DNA from: Camellia lanceoleosa
Taxonomy: Eukaryota; Streptophyta; Magnoliopsida; Ericales; Theaceae
Direction of reading: 5' to 3'
Assembly: GCA_025200525.1 (NCBI GenBank)
Contig: CM045758.1
Location: forward strand, 59,925,649 to 59,989,648
Length of the DNA: 64,000 nucleotides
Shown: positions 47,064 through 59,700 of the stretch, piece after piece
How the letters are laid out: each line of letters starts with the position of its first letter
Position numbering within the stretch: the stretch's first letter is position 1
Program-made: the position numbers and the translations under genes
The notes under the pieces: model-generated
The model's database searches: none
Told to the model about the DNA's origin: nothing
What the model saw: the letters and a program-made list of their open reading frames with translations, nothing else

Positions 47064-49164
47064 TTAATCCTCGGAGTCAAACTCTAGCAGCTCAACATCC
47101 ACTTGCTCGTATGGAATCGGCATAGCCAATGTTACATCAGCAGCAGTAAGGGCTTTGAGCCAGCCATATTTCAATCCCTGATTTTCAAATTTGGGGACTT
47201 CGTCTACATATTCGGCGAAAGCAGCACTTTTCTCGGCCTCGAATGCCTTGGAAGCCTTCGAGTCGGCTGCTTCCTTCGCCTTCTTTACTTCCTCCAACTC
47301 AGCCTCCAATTTGGAGACCGCCTCCTGGGCCAATTTGAGCGCGTCTTTGCTCGCGTCTGCCTTCTTTTCGGCGGCCGATCTCAGTTGATCCGCGTTACGC
47401 GCCCTCTCCACCTCAGCCTCGGTTCGCGCGCCTTCCATCTTCGCCCTTAAAGCTTCAATTCAGCCCTGCTCCTTTAGCCCTCAACTTCCGTTTGTAGACG
47501 GCCAAGCTGTTTGATAGCGTCATGATGGTGACGGTCCATCTCGGCTATCCTTTTGACGGTCTACAAAACAGGAAATTAAGACCAAAATAGTATTTGCATA
47601 AAGTGAAAAGATAAAGTCAAGATATATACCAAAAGAGCCGATTGCGCGGCCAATGCTATTGCAACCAGATCCGGCTCTGCCCGGAAAGTCGCCTTGTTAG
47701 CCGACAGTGAAACGGACGTAGCCATGCTGAGTGCAACCGTTGGATCTTTAATTACCGAAGCATCAGAGGGGATCAGCGTGTTTTTTATCTTCGGTTGAAT
47801 GACAAAAGGCACAATCATATCTGATTCCTCTGAACGAGGTCGTTTTTCGGCACGGTTTTCTTCTGAGCTGGCCTCGACCTCAGCAGGGTGCTTCTTTGCC
47901 CTTTGCTCAGTCTCTTGATTGGCCTGCACAACCATCTCGGCCTTGGCACTTCGGTCTTTTGCCGTTCCCTCCTCAATAACAGGCAAGGAGGGCTGAGATT
48001 CATTAACAGGCATGGAGGGTTGAGATTCGGTGGCAGGTGGCACTCCAGCTCGAATGGCTTCTGCTCTTCGTCGTGCGGCCATCCTTTCCGCGTTCGCCTT
48101 CTTGGCAAGTTGTGTGAGGCTTAACCCAGCCATATTTTCGGGGTACGCGCCGGGAAGGTCCTCTAGACCGTGAAAAATGTCGTCAAGTGGAAGGTCCTCT
48201 CGGCCCCAAGTGGACGGAGGGTCGGCTGAATTAAGGCCGGCTTCCTCAAAGGCCAACTTCAAAGCCTCGTTGACTTCGGCTTCGGACTGATCTGACTCGG
48301 TGATCTCAGCTACTTCTGGTCGCTCAAAATCGGACCCCTCGAAACCAACTTGCCTCAAGTTTTTGAAATCGGTCAAGATAAGAGCGGTAAGAAACTCCTC
48401 ACCCTTCGAAATTAGGATATTTTCTGCTGCCGAGAAGGTCGTATAAGTCGGCTCGTAACGGAGTAGAATGTGGGCTGCCCTCCCCTGTTTCTGAAGACTC
48501 GGCCGGTCGAAATATTGAGCGCGACCTTGATTTCCGAAAGAATGGCGTCGTCTGTTGAAGTCAGGACTTTCTTCAAATCGTTTCCTACATAAGCAAAACC
48601 ATGAGGTTTCGAAAATGAAGCTTTATAAATATAACCTGGTTCGCCCCTCCGTCTAAGAATAGGATTGAGGCGATCTTCACCTTCGCCGAATTCCTAGTTA
48701 CCTTGGACAACGACCATAACATCATTGACTTGCTTCCCAGAACTGGAAAGCATAGTCACTAGTTGATGGTCGGTGTTCTTGGCCCTAAAGAAATAACGCC
48801 CGTGCCGACCAGAAGACTTGGCTAAGGCATAACAATGCCGAATAGCAGGAATGCCGAGGTTAATCCTAAGGCGACGGTTTAGTGCGATAATTCCCATTAC
48901 GATTCTAAAAAAGTTGACATTGGGTTGGGAAGGGATTAAACCCCAATGGCAACGCACAACCCTAAGGAATGGGTGAAGGGAGAAATGGACTCCACCCTCT
49001 ACGATTGATAGGAGAAGGAAGACAATCGTGGTTTCATCAGCCCTCTCCATATCGAGGGTGCCGTTTGTCACAAGTGACAGACGGACGTCATCAGGAATGG
49101 AGAAATGGCGTCGGAAGCCAGAAATTCGATTTGAGGAAATTCGATCTTTTAAATGTTTTGCCAT
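47064..49164 (-). pseudogene. Antisense gene of element 3: putative gypsy-type transposon protein, about three exons
   Basis: It runs opposite to pol from ATG 49164. Exon 1 has FRRHFSIPDDVRLSL, GGVHFSLHPFLRVVR and GIIALNRR motifs, the same order as in element 2. A TAG at 48694-48696 sits where element 2 has Trp (GNWEF), a G-to-A change. Exon 2 (about 48520-47630) is acidic then Ala/Glu-rich and ends at donor GTATAT. Acceptor TGTTTTGTAG leads into exon 3 (47560-47064), a Lys/Glu/Ala coiled coil ending LLEFDSED. The exon 2-3 border is at the same place in the protein as in element 2. The role is unknown. Confidence 0.7.
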
Positions 49165-49516
49165 TTCCTTCAGTCTATAGGAATATGCTAAGCCAAAAAC
49201 AAAGCAAGAAAAAAAGATTCAGGGCAGAGAGGAAGAGAACTTACAAGAAACGAAGAGGATAGTGAAGAAAAGGAAGTTGCAGAGGTAATTCGGAAGGCAG
49301 TCCAGCGACGAGCGTCTAAAAGTGTGTATGTATTTGAAAAGACGTCGAAATTTTAAATCACAATAAATAGAAGTGTACGAAGGGGCGGGAAGTTGAAATG
49401 ATAACCGAGAAGCGTGTGCTCAGACATTTGCGTTGGAATGAGGTTAGCCGCCAAATTTTGGCTCTGACTTTTTGAGTTCGAAACCAAACGCTCCAGCCAA
49501 CTGTCGTTAGTGGAGT

Positions 49517-49530
49517 GTTTGGGGGGCAAT
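49517..49530 (+). promoter_or_regulatory. Polypurine tract, element 3
   Basis: TTTGGGGGGCAAT directly before the 3' LTR. It resembles the tract of element 2 (AGGGGGCAGT). Confidence 0.7.
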
Positions 49531-49958
49531 TGTGGGGGCCGAATATTGAGAGTCGTAGAGATGCCGAATAGTCGAACTTGGAATCAAAATATATAGCACT
49601 CGGCGCTATCTAGCACGCTCGAATCCTATCCTATTCGGTCAAATAGGCGGTCGAGCGAGGGGCCGAGTGAAAAGCGGTTTGCTACAATTGAAGCCGAATG
49701 ATGAATTAAAAGTGGACCCAATCCCGAGGCCCAAGAAAGAAACGATATAAATAGAAGAACATCAGTCAGGAAGAGGTATGTGAGAACCATTACACTTTAT
49801 TTAAAATACAAGTAATTCAGACAGTAGAGACTGACTTGCCTGTCGGAGTGCTAATTCCGGCACCCCCGACCGGAGTGTTAATTCTTTTTCAGGTGACTAG
49901 CTGAGGATTACTAGCTTCCCCCAGGATTTAAAGAGTATTTTCAAATCACTTTTCCACA
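49531..49958 (+). repeat. 3' LTR of element 3
   Basis: 428 bp, same length as the 5' LTR, about 32 differences by eye. A TATA box (GATATAAATAGAAG) is kept near 49744-49757. Confidence 0.95.
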
Positions 49959-50171
49959 AGCTTATAGTTTGTACATGTTTTCGGGACTTCCAGCAGATGG
50001 AATATAATGTGAATTGGGTTACATTTCGAAATGATTGATTGTCCATGGGTTTCTAATAACAAATTATTAGCATTCTGTTTGTCAAAATAAGGGTCTCAAT
50101 CAGATCATATTTAACTTAAGTGGTTTTTGTCATAAAACAAGCTTCATACAATGTGCAATTGAATTGGAAAT

Positions 50172-50312
50172 GTCCCTGTTTGGGGATAGGCTATTTTAGC
50201 CTAAAAGTCAAAAAGTCACTACAAGTTATTACATTCTCTCTCTATTTTTTTGAACGTCTTTTAGTAAAAAATCAAAAAGTTAATTAAAATAGCCAATTCC
50301 CAAACCACCCTA
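50172..50312. mobile_element. Degenerate GTTTGG-family MITE
   Basis: Left CCCTGTTTGGGGATAGGC pairs loosely with right AATTCCCAAACCACCCT. The interior has AAAAGTCAAAAAGTCACTAC, as in the copies at 27888 and 44415. Confidence 0.55.
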
Positions 50313-50389
50313 TATCATATAACATCGGTGTATTTGCATAAAATCAATTTTGAAACCGTGCTCTAGTTATCTAGTTACTCACCTCAATA

Positions 50390-51270
50390 GTCCTTAGACT
50401 AACTTGTGTCTGAGGGTTCCTGCTCAACAAAGAATACATGTACAATGGGATCTTCTCTCCAATTTGTAATACTAGCGAAGGGCCATTTCTTCCAATCTAG
50501 GAGAACATCCTACACATGATCTAGTCATTATTGTTCCAGAGTGTAATGGACTGGATATAGTGTCATACATGATTCATTGGATCACTTTTCCCATCATAGA
50601 CCTTGAACTTTTTTGAAGTTAATTTCCTTTGTGGTTCAACATCATTTATTTCTTTCAAAAAAGGCGAGTAGGTATCCTCATCCATGGTTCTCTGCCATGT
50701 CTTGTAGCCTCGTTCTGCTCCTTTTTGATCACTGATCTAGCCAAGTTCGGAGATCAACGATCTGCTTGACTCAAGCTGTCCTGGTTGGCTCGTCACCATT
50801 CTTTGTTTTCTGTTCTAATTGCTATATCTGTGATGGGGTTGGTTGTTGGCTGCTTGACTTCCTTCGTGGTTAACATGGTGTAAGGTCTTTGTCTTCTCCC
50901 AAGTGTCTTCTTGGCAAGGGTCAAGTTGCCTATGTGATTCCGCACTTTCACGTCTTTTGGATGTTTTTGCCCTTTTTCGAGTGTTGTCTTCATGTTCCCC
51001 TCCCTTTCTTTTTAGTTTGGACTTGAACAGATTGACCTGAAACACCAACATATTGATCATTCTTTCTCCAATTGATCTAGGCCTTCAATTTTTGGACCTC
51101 ATTTTATTCGTAGAGTATTTCTTAATGCATGGGTCGTTTCCTTGAATTTCTCTCATCATTTTGAATGGGATCCCCATAATGCCCCTTTGAGTGGTTATCT
51201 CCTTTATTCCTTTTCCAGTGAGGCTCGCTTGCTTATCTTCGGAGACCCCATTTCCCACAAATGGCGCAAA
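50390..51270 (-). pseudogene. Gag remnant of a fourth gypsy element
   Basis: Translated on the minus strand, 50600-50400 gives KFKVYDGKSDPMNHV with stops and the MCRMFS motif, matching the capsid core of elements 1-3. The part up to 51250 is basic and low in recognisable motifs. The sequence TTTCCCACAAATGGCGCAAA (51251-51270) is a decayed form of the common primer site, placing the LTR to the right. No protease, RT or integrase is left. Confidence 0.7.
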
Positions 51271-51271
51271 T

Positions 51272-51836
51272 TGCACGGGGGAAAATTCCTTGAACTTGAG
51301 AGAGAGAGATGATTTTGCATGGGCCTGAGTTCTAGCAAAAAAACTCTACTAGTGAGAATTGTCCGACTGAGAGCTCTGATAATCAAGTTAGTGATATGTG
51401 CTTGATTTAGGAAAATGGAATAGGAATCTAGTGATGATGTTTTTGATGTCCATACCTTCCCTTCTTTCTACTTTCCTTTTTATATAGTCGTGTTCATCAT
51501 TTGAACGTTGTTTCCCATCAAGTATTTTATTGGAAATTGTCTACCCATTATTTTGGGGGTTGTTTGGTAGACCTTCGCGCGACACTGCTTGCCCCCCAAT
51601 TTCAACCATATTTGATTGGTCCTTTCGTTGATCTCACTTTATCCATCTTAAAACCCAAAACACTCTAGTCAAGGTTTTTGTTCTTGTTGTCTTGACAAGT
51701 TCAGTCCGCACGTCCTTCCTGACTTGCGATCTGTTCAGCTTGGCCTTCCTATTTTATCAATTGGGACCTTATCTTGGTCTGACCAACCACACTTTATGGG
51801 CTCATCTTTGTGGTATTTTTTCGCTACCACATTACA
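51272..51836 (-). repeat. Probable 5' LTR of the fourth gypsy element
   Basis: It starts TGCACGGGGG beside the decayed primer site. A minus-strand TATA box (ACTATATAAAAAGG) lies at about 51477-51490. The right edge at ...CACATTACA (51836) is a guess from TG...CA symmetry; no partner LTR is present. Confidence 0.45.
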
Positions 51837-53402
51837 CATTTGCAATAATGAAAAGCTAGTCATAAAATTATATATAATTGTAAACTCCAAGAATGAAGCA
51901 CTTGAGATTCTATGTCGAGCGGTCAACTAGATGTATTTTGGAATAGGAAATATCCAAGATGATCAAGTTTTATTGATTTATAAAACCATAAATGTACATT
52001 TGGCATATCAATTAGTAGCCATTGGAAAAATAAAAATAAACATACAGATTTTTAATTGTTACATTTCTTGAGCCTGGAGCATACTATAGGATGCACATTC
52101 TGAGGGCTTTATATGGGCCTCACTAAAGGGGCCTTGCCTGGCATGAAATGAGGCACTTTGTTTGAGCCATGATGAGGCTGAGAGTTTTTTAGGGCATAGG
52201 CATGCCTTTGACAACGATGCCATGTATGTATGCATTATTGTTTTTTTTTTTTGTTGGGGGGGGGGGGGGGGTGTTTAAAAGGCTCACTTCTAGCATACAG
52301 ACACAAAATGTAATGCAAAATACTGAATTAATACCCTAAATAAATCGTTTAATAAAATGAGAAAAGCTTTGTATGTATGAAAATGTGCAGCCATGACAAG
52401 GTTGCAAGAAATTCTACAAATTCTCATTCTCATAGTCAGCAATAAACTAGCAATTCTATAGCTCTGTTTGTTTTTTCATTTGTAATGAAATTTGTTTTGG
52501 GTCAGTTTGGTTAAATAGTTTAAAATGCTTTGTTCAACATTGCTTACTTAAAAAGCGCTTTTAATTTTGAAATTAGGGAATTGATGACAAAAGAAGAAAT
52601 AGCAGTCCCTTTTAATGTGAATCTCCTTGGACTATTGTAAAAGAGCATTTCTGCTTTCATCTACTGTTTTATTGCGTTGATTGTTGACAATGTTCTGAAA
52701 GAATATATCACAGTAAGAAAATATGTTGATGGTTGTTTTATATTTTGCCAAATTAATACATACTCCGGAGCTTCTTACTAAAACACATTTTGTACCCTTG
52801 CTATTTCTATCAATACTCTTCCATTTCCTTTTCTTGCACCCTAGTATTTCCAATCTTTTGACTTCGTCTCCTTTTTTTTTTTTCAAATCAAATTAGAAGT
52901 TTATATTATAATCATACATGTCGTATTGTATCATGCAACTGAAAAGAGTGTGGCATGGCACTTAAGTTTTCAATTGGCCTGACTGACATGGTGACATTTA
53001 TTATGTTTCTACGGTTTCTGATAAGTAGGTGAGTTTGACTTGACACCTTTGATTTTGTTCAGGGTACATTGCATTCCAGTTGTTTGGAGTTCGAGTGTGA
53101 TGCATTCTCAATTTCATACATGATTGAATGAAGGACTCTTGGATGAACTCTTTATGTCTTTCCAAAAGTTCATCAAAAAGATGGAGTAGGTGATGCTTTG
53201 GAACAAGAGTGGGTTTCAAATTCTTACTGAAGGAAAACAGTTTCTGAGATGAAATTGGAAATTACCAACTTGTCAGTTTAACGTCACTTTCTCTTTTGTT
53301 CTTTTCTTCTATTTGCAGCAAGTGCCCTTCCATACATTTGATAAGGGTGAGCTAAAGATAGAAGTGTTAATGTTTTAGCTACAGTACATGTTAGAAAATC
53401 CA

Positions 53403-53448
<46 letters not shown>

Positions 53449-53921
53449 TGCTTGGTTTAGTTGTGAATGAGAAGGCAACTTTGTAATTTTGGAACTGGCG
53501 TTTCTGATATTGTTTTATGTTCCTAGATGTTTTCTTTATTATTTCCCCAGAATTCTCAACATCTAAAAGAACATTATGGATTTGAGAGACATATTATGAC
53601 CTCTTTGTCCAGTGGTAGAATATCACCGCTATTCCCTCTAAATCCTCTCATAGGAGAATCACTGTGCTGCACTTGACTTGAAACTGTTGTAAAGGAGAGA
53701 TGTTGTAGAAGTTTTCTTATCAACTTAGTGCCTAGTGGTAGAATATCATTAACATTACTGTTACTTGAACACATTGGGATTATTTCTGCCAGACATCTCG
53801 TGTTAGATATTATGCATCTTGTGTATTTTTCACATATCATTTGGGAGAGCAGATTATATCAAATTCAACTTTTTTCTTTTATTTGTTCTGTGATCTGTTT
53901 CAGGTTTCTTGGAAGCCTTTG
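51837..53921. other. Intergenic stretch with isolated exon-like pieces
   Basis: A poly-G tract lies at about 52257-52271 and a (CT)n tract at 53405-53445. Splice-like signals surround small plus-strand pieces at 53061 (TTTTGTTCAG), 53319 (TTCTATTTGCAG, then CAAGTGCCCTTCC) and 53905 (TCTGTTTCAG). One piece (53131-53187) reads LLDELFMSFQKFIKKME before a TAG. No protein family was recognised, and they may be decayed exons of the gene ending near 56008. Confidence 0.3.
53405..53445. repeat. (CT)n microsatellite
   Basis: About twenty uninterrupted CT units. Confidence 0.95.
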
Positions 53922-55498
53922 CATGGCTATGGATGATTTGACTAGCAGATTTCAGTGGCTCTAAAATTAGGGAAGAACGGTACATCTGAAACCTTCAAAA
54001 CACTATAACTCATCCGAAGCCAAGTATTATGAAAGAGCTCATAACACACAATGGGAGGTTCAACAGGTTTAGTGACGTATGTAGAAAATTTTCAATCTTG
54101 TTAATGAATAATTTTTATATAATTGTTGCTCAAGGCATATCTAGATTTTGCCTTTCTGTATCTTTCTTACTAATAAGACAACATTGGAAATATCATGAAA
54201 TTGAGAATATTCAGTTAAGTCAGGTTGTAATTAAAATATTCAGTGAAGTCGAATTGTGATTAACTTGTATATAATCAACCTTGTTATTGAAGGATGTGCT
54301 TGATTCTTTGTACAAGAATCCTATGTAATGGAATAAAGGTTGCGGCGACTTACTTTTTGCCAATCCTTTATATTTGAAATTTTGCAGACAATTTGTTCCC
54401 TTAGATTGGTGGAGGAAAAACAAAATACCATAGAAGTTTATATTTTGTATGAAGTATGGACACTTCCATGGAGGTGTGTCATATCGGACATTGATACTCT
54501 GTGGACATTTAAAAAAACATGACTGATATTTTTTCAACATGTCTTAATTAAAATTTTAAGTTCATAAAGATTGGACACTTAACGGATACTTCTTAAACCC
54601 TTCGAACTACCTATGTGACTTGTGCACTCTAAATATGTTTTTAGATGTATACATCTTTTGTATTTTAATATTCTAATTGTTTTTTATATTCTTTATAATA
54701 CAAGTCTTACATGAATGAGATCTTGATGTTTAAATTATAGAATATATGGATTCTTAATTTTAATTAGTGTCACGCTACTCCTTTCTTCTTCTTTTTTGGC
54801 ATTTACCTTTGAATAGACTATTGATATCTTTGATATATTATAAAATTATAAATTTTTAACATGTCCGGTGTGTATCGTCTATTGCATTTTTTAAAAAGTC
54901 GTGTCTTGTGTCTATAGCTATGTTAGTCAGCTTGTCACCTATCATCTATTTATTTATGGCAACGGCAATCTTGTACACATTTATCTTAATTACAGAATAT
55001 GTGTAGGAGAATGAATGAAAGATAAACAAGGTCATTCATTACGAGTGAAAAATCAGGGTTCACTTGCAGCATAAAATTTTATGAGAATGAAATTGCATAA
55101 AGCCTTTTCAAATGCTGTGCCTGTGTTTGGCAACCTCTTAAAAGTGAGTTTATTGGTTTATAAAGTCCATTTTGCTAAAAAAGCCTTTCGGTCATTTGGG
55201 CATATTCATTCATTTCCTGCAAAGGAGTCAAGTTTAGCTACTCTAAAAAGTTATTAGAAAAGTCAAAAAATTTAAAGAATATGCCAAATGAACTAGTTTT
55301 TTCAGTGTTAGTTTTTAGCTAGCAAATTAGCTTTTCAGCTAACTCTCATAGGAAGCCAGCACTTGCAACCATTATTTGTCAGTGCCCTTTTTGCTGAATG
55401 TTGCCCTACTTAAGAACATGATGATTATGTGTTATGGGTTTTTGTTTGGCTGGTTTTAGACTGACAAGACAATGTTTTCTTGCATGTTTTTAGCTTCA

Positions 55499-55530
55499 GG
55501 GCGAGGATGGATTCCCCCCTGCCCGAAAAG
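55499..55530 (+). pseudogene. Exon-like piece, plus strand, copy A only
   Basis: Between the acceptor TTTTTAGCTTCAG and a donor GTGAGA lie about 31 bases reading GEDGFPPARK. Joined to the exon at 55894 the frame stays open (codon split G/AT). Copy B lost this piece in a ~130-bp deletion with filler DNA at 62600-62630. Protein unknown. Confidence 0.3.
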
Positions 55531-55893
55531 GTGAGAAACTTGAATAATAAGTGGTCCTACAATTATGTCTTTGTTATAATGCTAGCTTGCTGTGTTTGCC
55601 GATGGCTTTGCAGTGTAGTTAAGAAAGAGCTGGCTCATTTTTGATATCGTTCACCACATTTTTTGTTACTTTTTGTCATTTCATGAGGCATTTGAGAAAC
55701 CTATCATGTTAGTGTGTAAAAGATCCTTTTCTTCGTGACAGCTCTACATGACAATTGTTTAATTACATGTTTTATGGTATCTAATCCTTTCTTAGCAGTC
55801 GTTTAGACGCTGTCTTCATTCTGTGTGATCGTATATATTTCTGCAAAGCCTAGTTGAACCACGTTATTGTAAAGTTAATTTTTCCTGAGCAGA

Positions 55894-56008
55894 TCGAATG
55901 GTGAAAAAAATGATTAGGGAATATCGTGATGATTTTGATTATCAAAGCATGAAGAAACAGTGTTCCCGAATTGAGAACGTCTTCTTGTTCTCAATGCTAC
56001 CGTAACAT
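55894..56008 (+). pseudogene. Conserved terminal exon of an unrecognised gene (copy A)
   Basis: After an acceptor (CCTGAGCAG) an open frame reads DRMVKKMIREYRDDFDYQSM and on to a stop (FSMLP, TAA at about 56003-56005). Copy B (62900-63017) has the same frame to the same stop, although the copies differ by a 9-bp and a 3-bp indel. Indels in threes within 120 bases suggest coding constraint before or after the duplication. No family is recognised; upstream exons are uncertain, so it may be the end of a gene or a relic. Confidence 0.45.
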
Positions 56009-56733
56009 TCGTCTGCCAGCTAAAGTGAAGCGGATTGAAACCAATTGAAATACAAAAGTGATTTATGATTACTTATTTTAACAAGAATCACACTGCCAAA
56101 CTTAATAGGAATTTGATTCAAAATAATAACTAGGCACAAAATATTAAAACTTCATTATTTTCCCATTGAGAATTTCTAATGAAATCAAATTTAAATAACT
56201 TTGACAGATAAATTTTATTACTAATAATATCATCACCAGTTTAATTCTCATTCCTCTTAAAATTTTTCTCATCTCCATGTATAGCAACTTCACAAGAAGG
56301 GTGAAGTCTGAAAAAATCCCAACTGTAATTTTTTTTTGATTTTTTATTTTGCAGGGGATGCTAGCAGCAAGGATGAACATGGGCAAGATTTCGTTGCATT
56401 ACATTTTGTTTTTTGAAAAAAAAAAAAATTAAAATTCGAACATATCTATCTCAATCTACTATTTCCACCCTAATGGCAACATTAGAAACCAAGACACAAC
56501 AGACTGCATCAACGTCATTAAAATGGATGAAGAACAGCTTCTATGCTAAGAAAAATACAACACATCTCACAAACATTGCAATTGATAACAATTCTATGAG
56601 AAATTTAAACTGATCCCAAATATTACACACAATAACAAGAAAATACAATCACAAGCCTATTAACAACCATAATACCACTAATGCCAGAACGGAGCCAATT
56701 AGAGATTGTCCCTTGAAACAATAGAGAATTTGG

Positions 56734-59700
56734 TTAGCCATAGCATTGAATTGGATCGTTACAGCCTTTACCAGAAGACTGACCGCCCTTTTCAAGGTAT
56801 TGCTGATGGTATTCCTCAGCTCTGTAAAACTTCTTCGCAGGCAGAATCTCAGTAACAATGTTCCTGTTCAAGAGCGTCTGTTGTCTGTCCTTTGACTCCA
56901 ATGCAGCATTCTCTTGCTCCGGAGTGTAGAAGTATATTCCAGATCTATACTGTGCTCCAACATCATTCCCCTGCCCAAAAGATAATAAAGCTGTTAGGAC
57001 AATCAAAGAGGACAACACGTTAGACCCGCAGAACATTCATTCCCATCCCCCAAGTAATTTCGTAGAACATAATAATTTAGAATAGATCATTCTAGGGGAG
57101 TAAAAATCCCAAGGTTGGGCCAAGAAAGAGAAGTAGGCTCAAAATAGGGTGCAGGTCCAAAGGCCCAATTCTTTCAGGCCCGCAAGGGAGAGGCACACAT
57201 GAGAGGTTGGAACGAAAAGACCAACTATGCCAATCATGTTATGTCAGCTAAGAAACACATCCAAGCCAATCAGATTGAATGAAATGACAACTGCCTGAGC
57301 AGTGCCGTATGTGTCAGAGAGGCAGCATCGTAATAACAGCAGGAATGTCTCTCCCTCCACTGCCGAATACACAGGGATCAAGTCGTTTAAAAGGAGAGGG
57401 AGGGGGAAGATTCGGGTACACACATCAATCCCAACTTGAATATTGTTCCTCATTCCAGCATCAAATACTAAATTGATCGTTGAAGTGCTCCCCCAATCAA
57501 AAACCAGTTCGAGAAGACTTCAATGGTCTTGTTTCTCTTGCAAGATCACCAAGGCTCGAAAGGTTATTTTGTTCTCCATCAAGTGTGAGGAAATTCCACC
57601 CTCCCAATCATATTATTGGTGTGAAGTTTCAACATATATAACAAATAATTTATTTTCATAAATTCTATGTTTAATAGCTATTTTTTATCTCATGCATAGC
57701 ATAGTACAAGTTCAATGCCAGTTATCCTAATACATAATCAATATGCTTTGATAACAGATATTTACGAAAAGAAAATATGGATGAAAAGAAAGATGAATCC
57801 ATGCTTACTACACAGATGAACATTACAAGAAGGCAATAATTGAAGTTTAAAAGATGTTGACTAAGATGTTAACATTGCGGACCACAAGACTCCACAAAAT
57901 CATACTTACCTTTTCTAGGCATGCATTTCAATAGCACAAGAACAATTTCCAACAAAATATTTAGATAATGTGAAAAGCTTCAAGGACAAGAAATAACGCC
58001 TTATCTCGGGATTTGGCTATTATCCTCCATCCTATACCCTAAATGGGAGATAACTAATCCCCCAATAGAATTAGATAATCACTCCCCTCCAAATTATCCT
58101 CCATCCGCATCTAACGGTAAAAAATAATCCTCTCCCATAGAATTTTGTTCTTCATCCCACTTTAACCAAACATAGTACAACTATACTCTCTCATCCATTA
58201 GAGCATCACCAGCAGCCTCACCATATCACATTTCCAGCCAAAATGGCAAGCAAAACCAACAAAAATGGCCCCTAATAGTCTCAATGCAGCGTCACCACTT
58301 TAACACTGAGCTACAGTTGCTAGCCAACTCAGGTGGTGAGCTACTGTAGCTTAGGTTATCCCTTTTTCTTTTACTTTTTTCTAAATTTTCAATTCCCAAT
58401 GATTTCATTATTGAGTGAACTAAGATTTTCTTATACAATAATGCTAGGATGACCATCTGTTCTTACCACAATTTGTTTATGGCTTTATGTGTTAATACCG
58501 TGTTTATTTAATAGGTTCCACCACTCATTCATGTTATCAATACATTGTTGATACATAAGATGATAAATAAAATATGATAAGAAATTTTGATCATCATAGT
58601 ATTATTTTTTCTTAACATTTAGCTATTATAATTCTTCTTTTTGGGCGGATAACTATTACAATTTTTCATACATTTATTTATCTTTTATTTATTTATTTAT
58701 TTTGTGGGAACAAAATATTGAGTGCCATGGAAATACCCACATGCCAATAAAATACCATAGATGGAATTAGGTGGATGATATTGCTGTGAGATATCACCAT
58801 TATATCCAATACATACTTCTTTTAATGGGTTCATGTGAGAAAATGAGACCATTGAAAAAATATAACCATTGGAATTTTGTGGTCGTTATAAAAAAATTGA
58901 CTACTGGAAAATATTAATGTTGAAGAAATATAACTGCTAAAAAAAATATAGTTGTATTTGGGGGGGGGGGGGGGTGAAGAGAAAAAAAAGAAGAAGAAGA
59001 AAATATGAAAGAAAGAATGTTTTAAAGTAAGATAGCTAAAACAGGGAGCCCTGTTTGGGGTATGTATTGAAAAAGTTGTTAGGCTATTTTTGCGAATGTA
59101 GTTGTAGATAGATGCTCTTATCCCATGGTTTTATTTATTCTCCTCTTAACCACATGGTATACAATTCCCCCACACCCTTAAATAAATCAATAATCTGGCA
59201 AACAAAGGAGGCTTCAGGGAACATGGAGGTATTTGATTTGGATGCTAAAGAGGTAGCTGCAGAATTATTTTAGGCTGTGTTTGGTTCACGGAGTTGAAAA
59301 GAGAAAAGAAAAAAGTGTGTGACTGTGTAGTTATATTTCATTCCCATATCACCTGCCTTTCCCATTCTCTTTTTCTTTCCAAATCCCTCCCCAAATTACA
59401 GAATGAATTGTTGGGAAACTGCTTCAATCAAAAGCAACATATCAGGCCAAGAGCTCAATCAAACACTGTGTCTTAAGATGAAAAAAAAAAAAAAAAATCA
59501 AAAAATCAAAGCCAAAGATTAAAAATTGAAAGCCCTCAAAAATCAAGAATCTACTCATAAATTAAATGACTGATTATTATTCTAACAATTAGCAAAACCT
59601 GATAAAGCCTTTTGTAAGCTAAGTACCAATTCAATTAGATAGCAAATCAATCAAAACAAATTAAAATTAAACAACCAAAGCGACAAAATTCAACAAACCC

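Larger units (their letters stand above)
38085..49958 (+). mobile_element. Element 3: full-length Tat-lineage Ty3/gypsy retrotransposon, TSD AGCTT
   Basis: Two 428-bp LTRs (TGTGGGGGCC...TCCACA) bound 11,874 bases with AGCTT at 38080-38084 and 49959-49963. The plus-strand order is 5' LTR, primer site, gag, protease, RT, two RNase H domains and integrase. Next come a 100-bp minisatellite, a short antisense ORF, a 120-bp minisatellite, a long antisense gene, the polypurine tract and the 3' LTR. The LTRs differ at about 32 sites (7.5%), mostly transitions. It is much older than element 2. Gag-pol keeps nearly one frame with ten stop codons and three small indels. A MITE (44415-44681) was inserted later. 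Confidence 0.95.

Noticed and set aside
54340..54522. 60-residue ORF in the duplicated segment, also found in copy B
   Set aside because: The downstream part diverges by frameshift between copies and the upstream part has unequal repeats, so frame is not conserved as it is in the exon at 55894.
58961..58974. Poly-G tract in the MSRA intron as a regulatory element
   Set aside because: Simple homopolymer, also prone to sequencing error; no supporting context.
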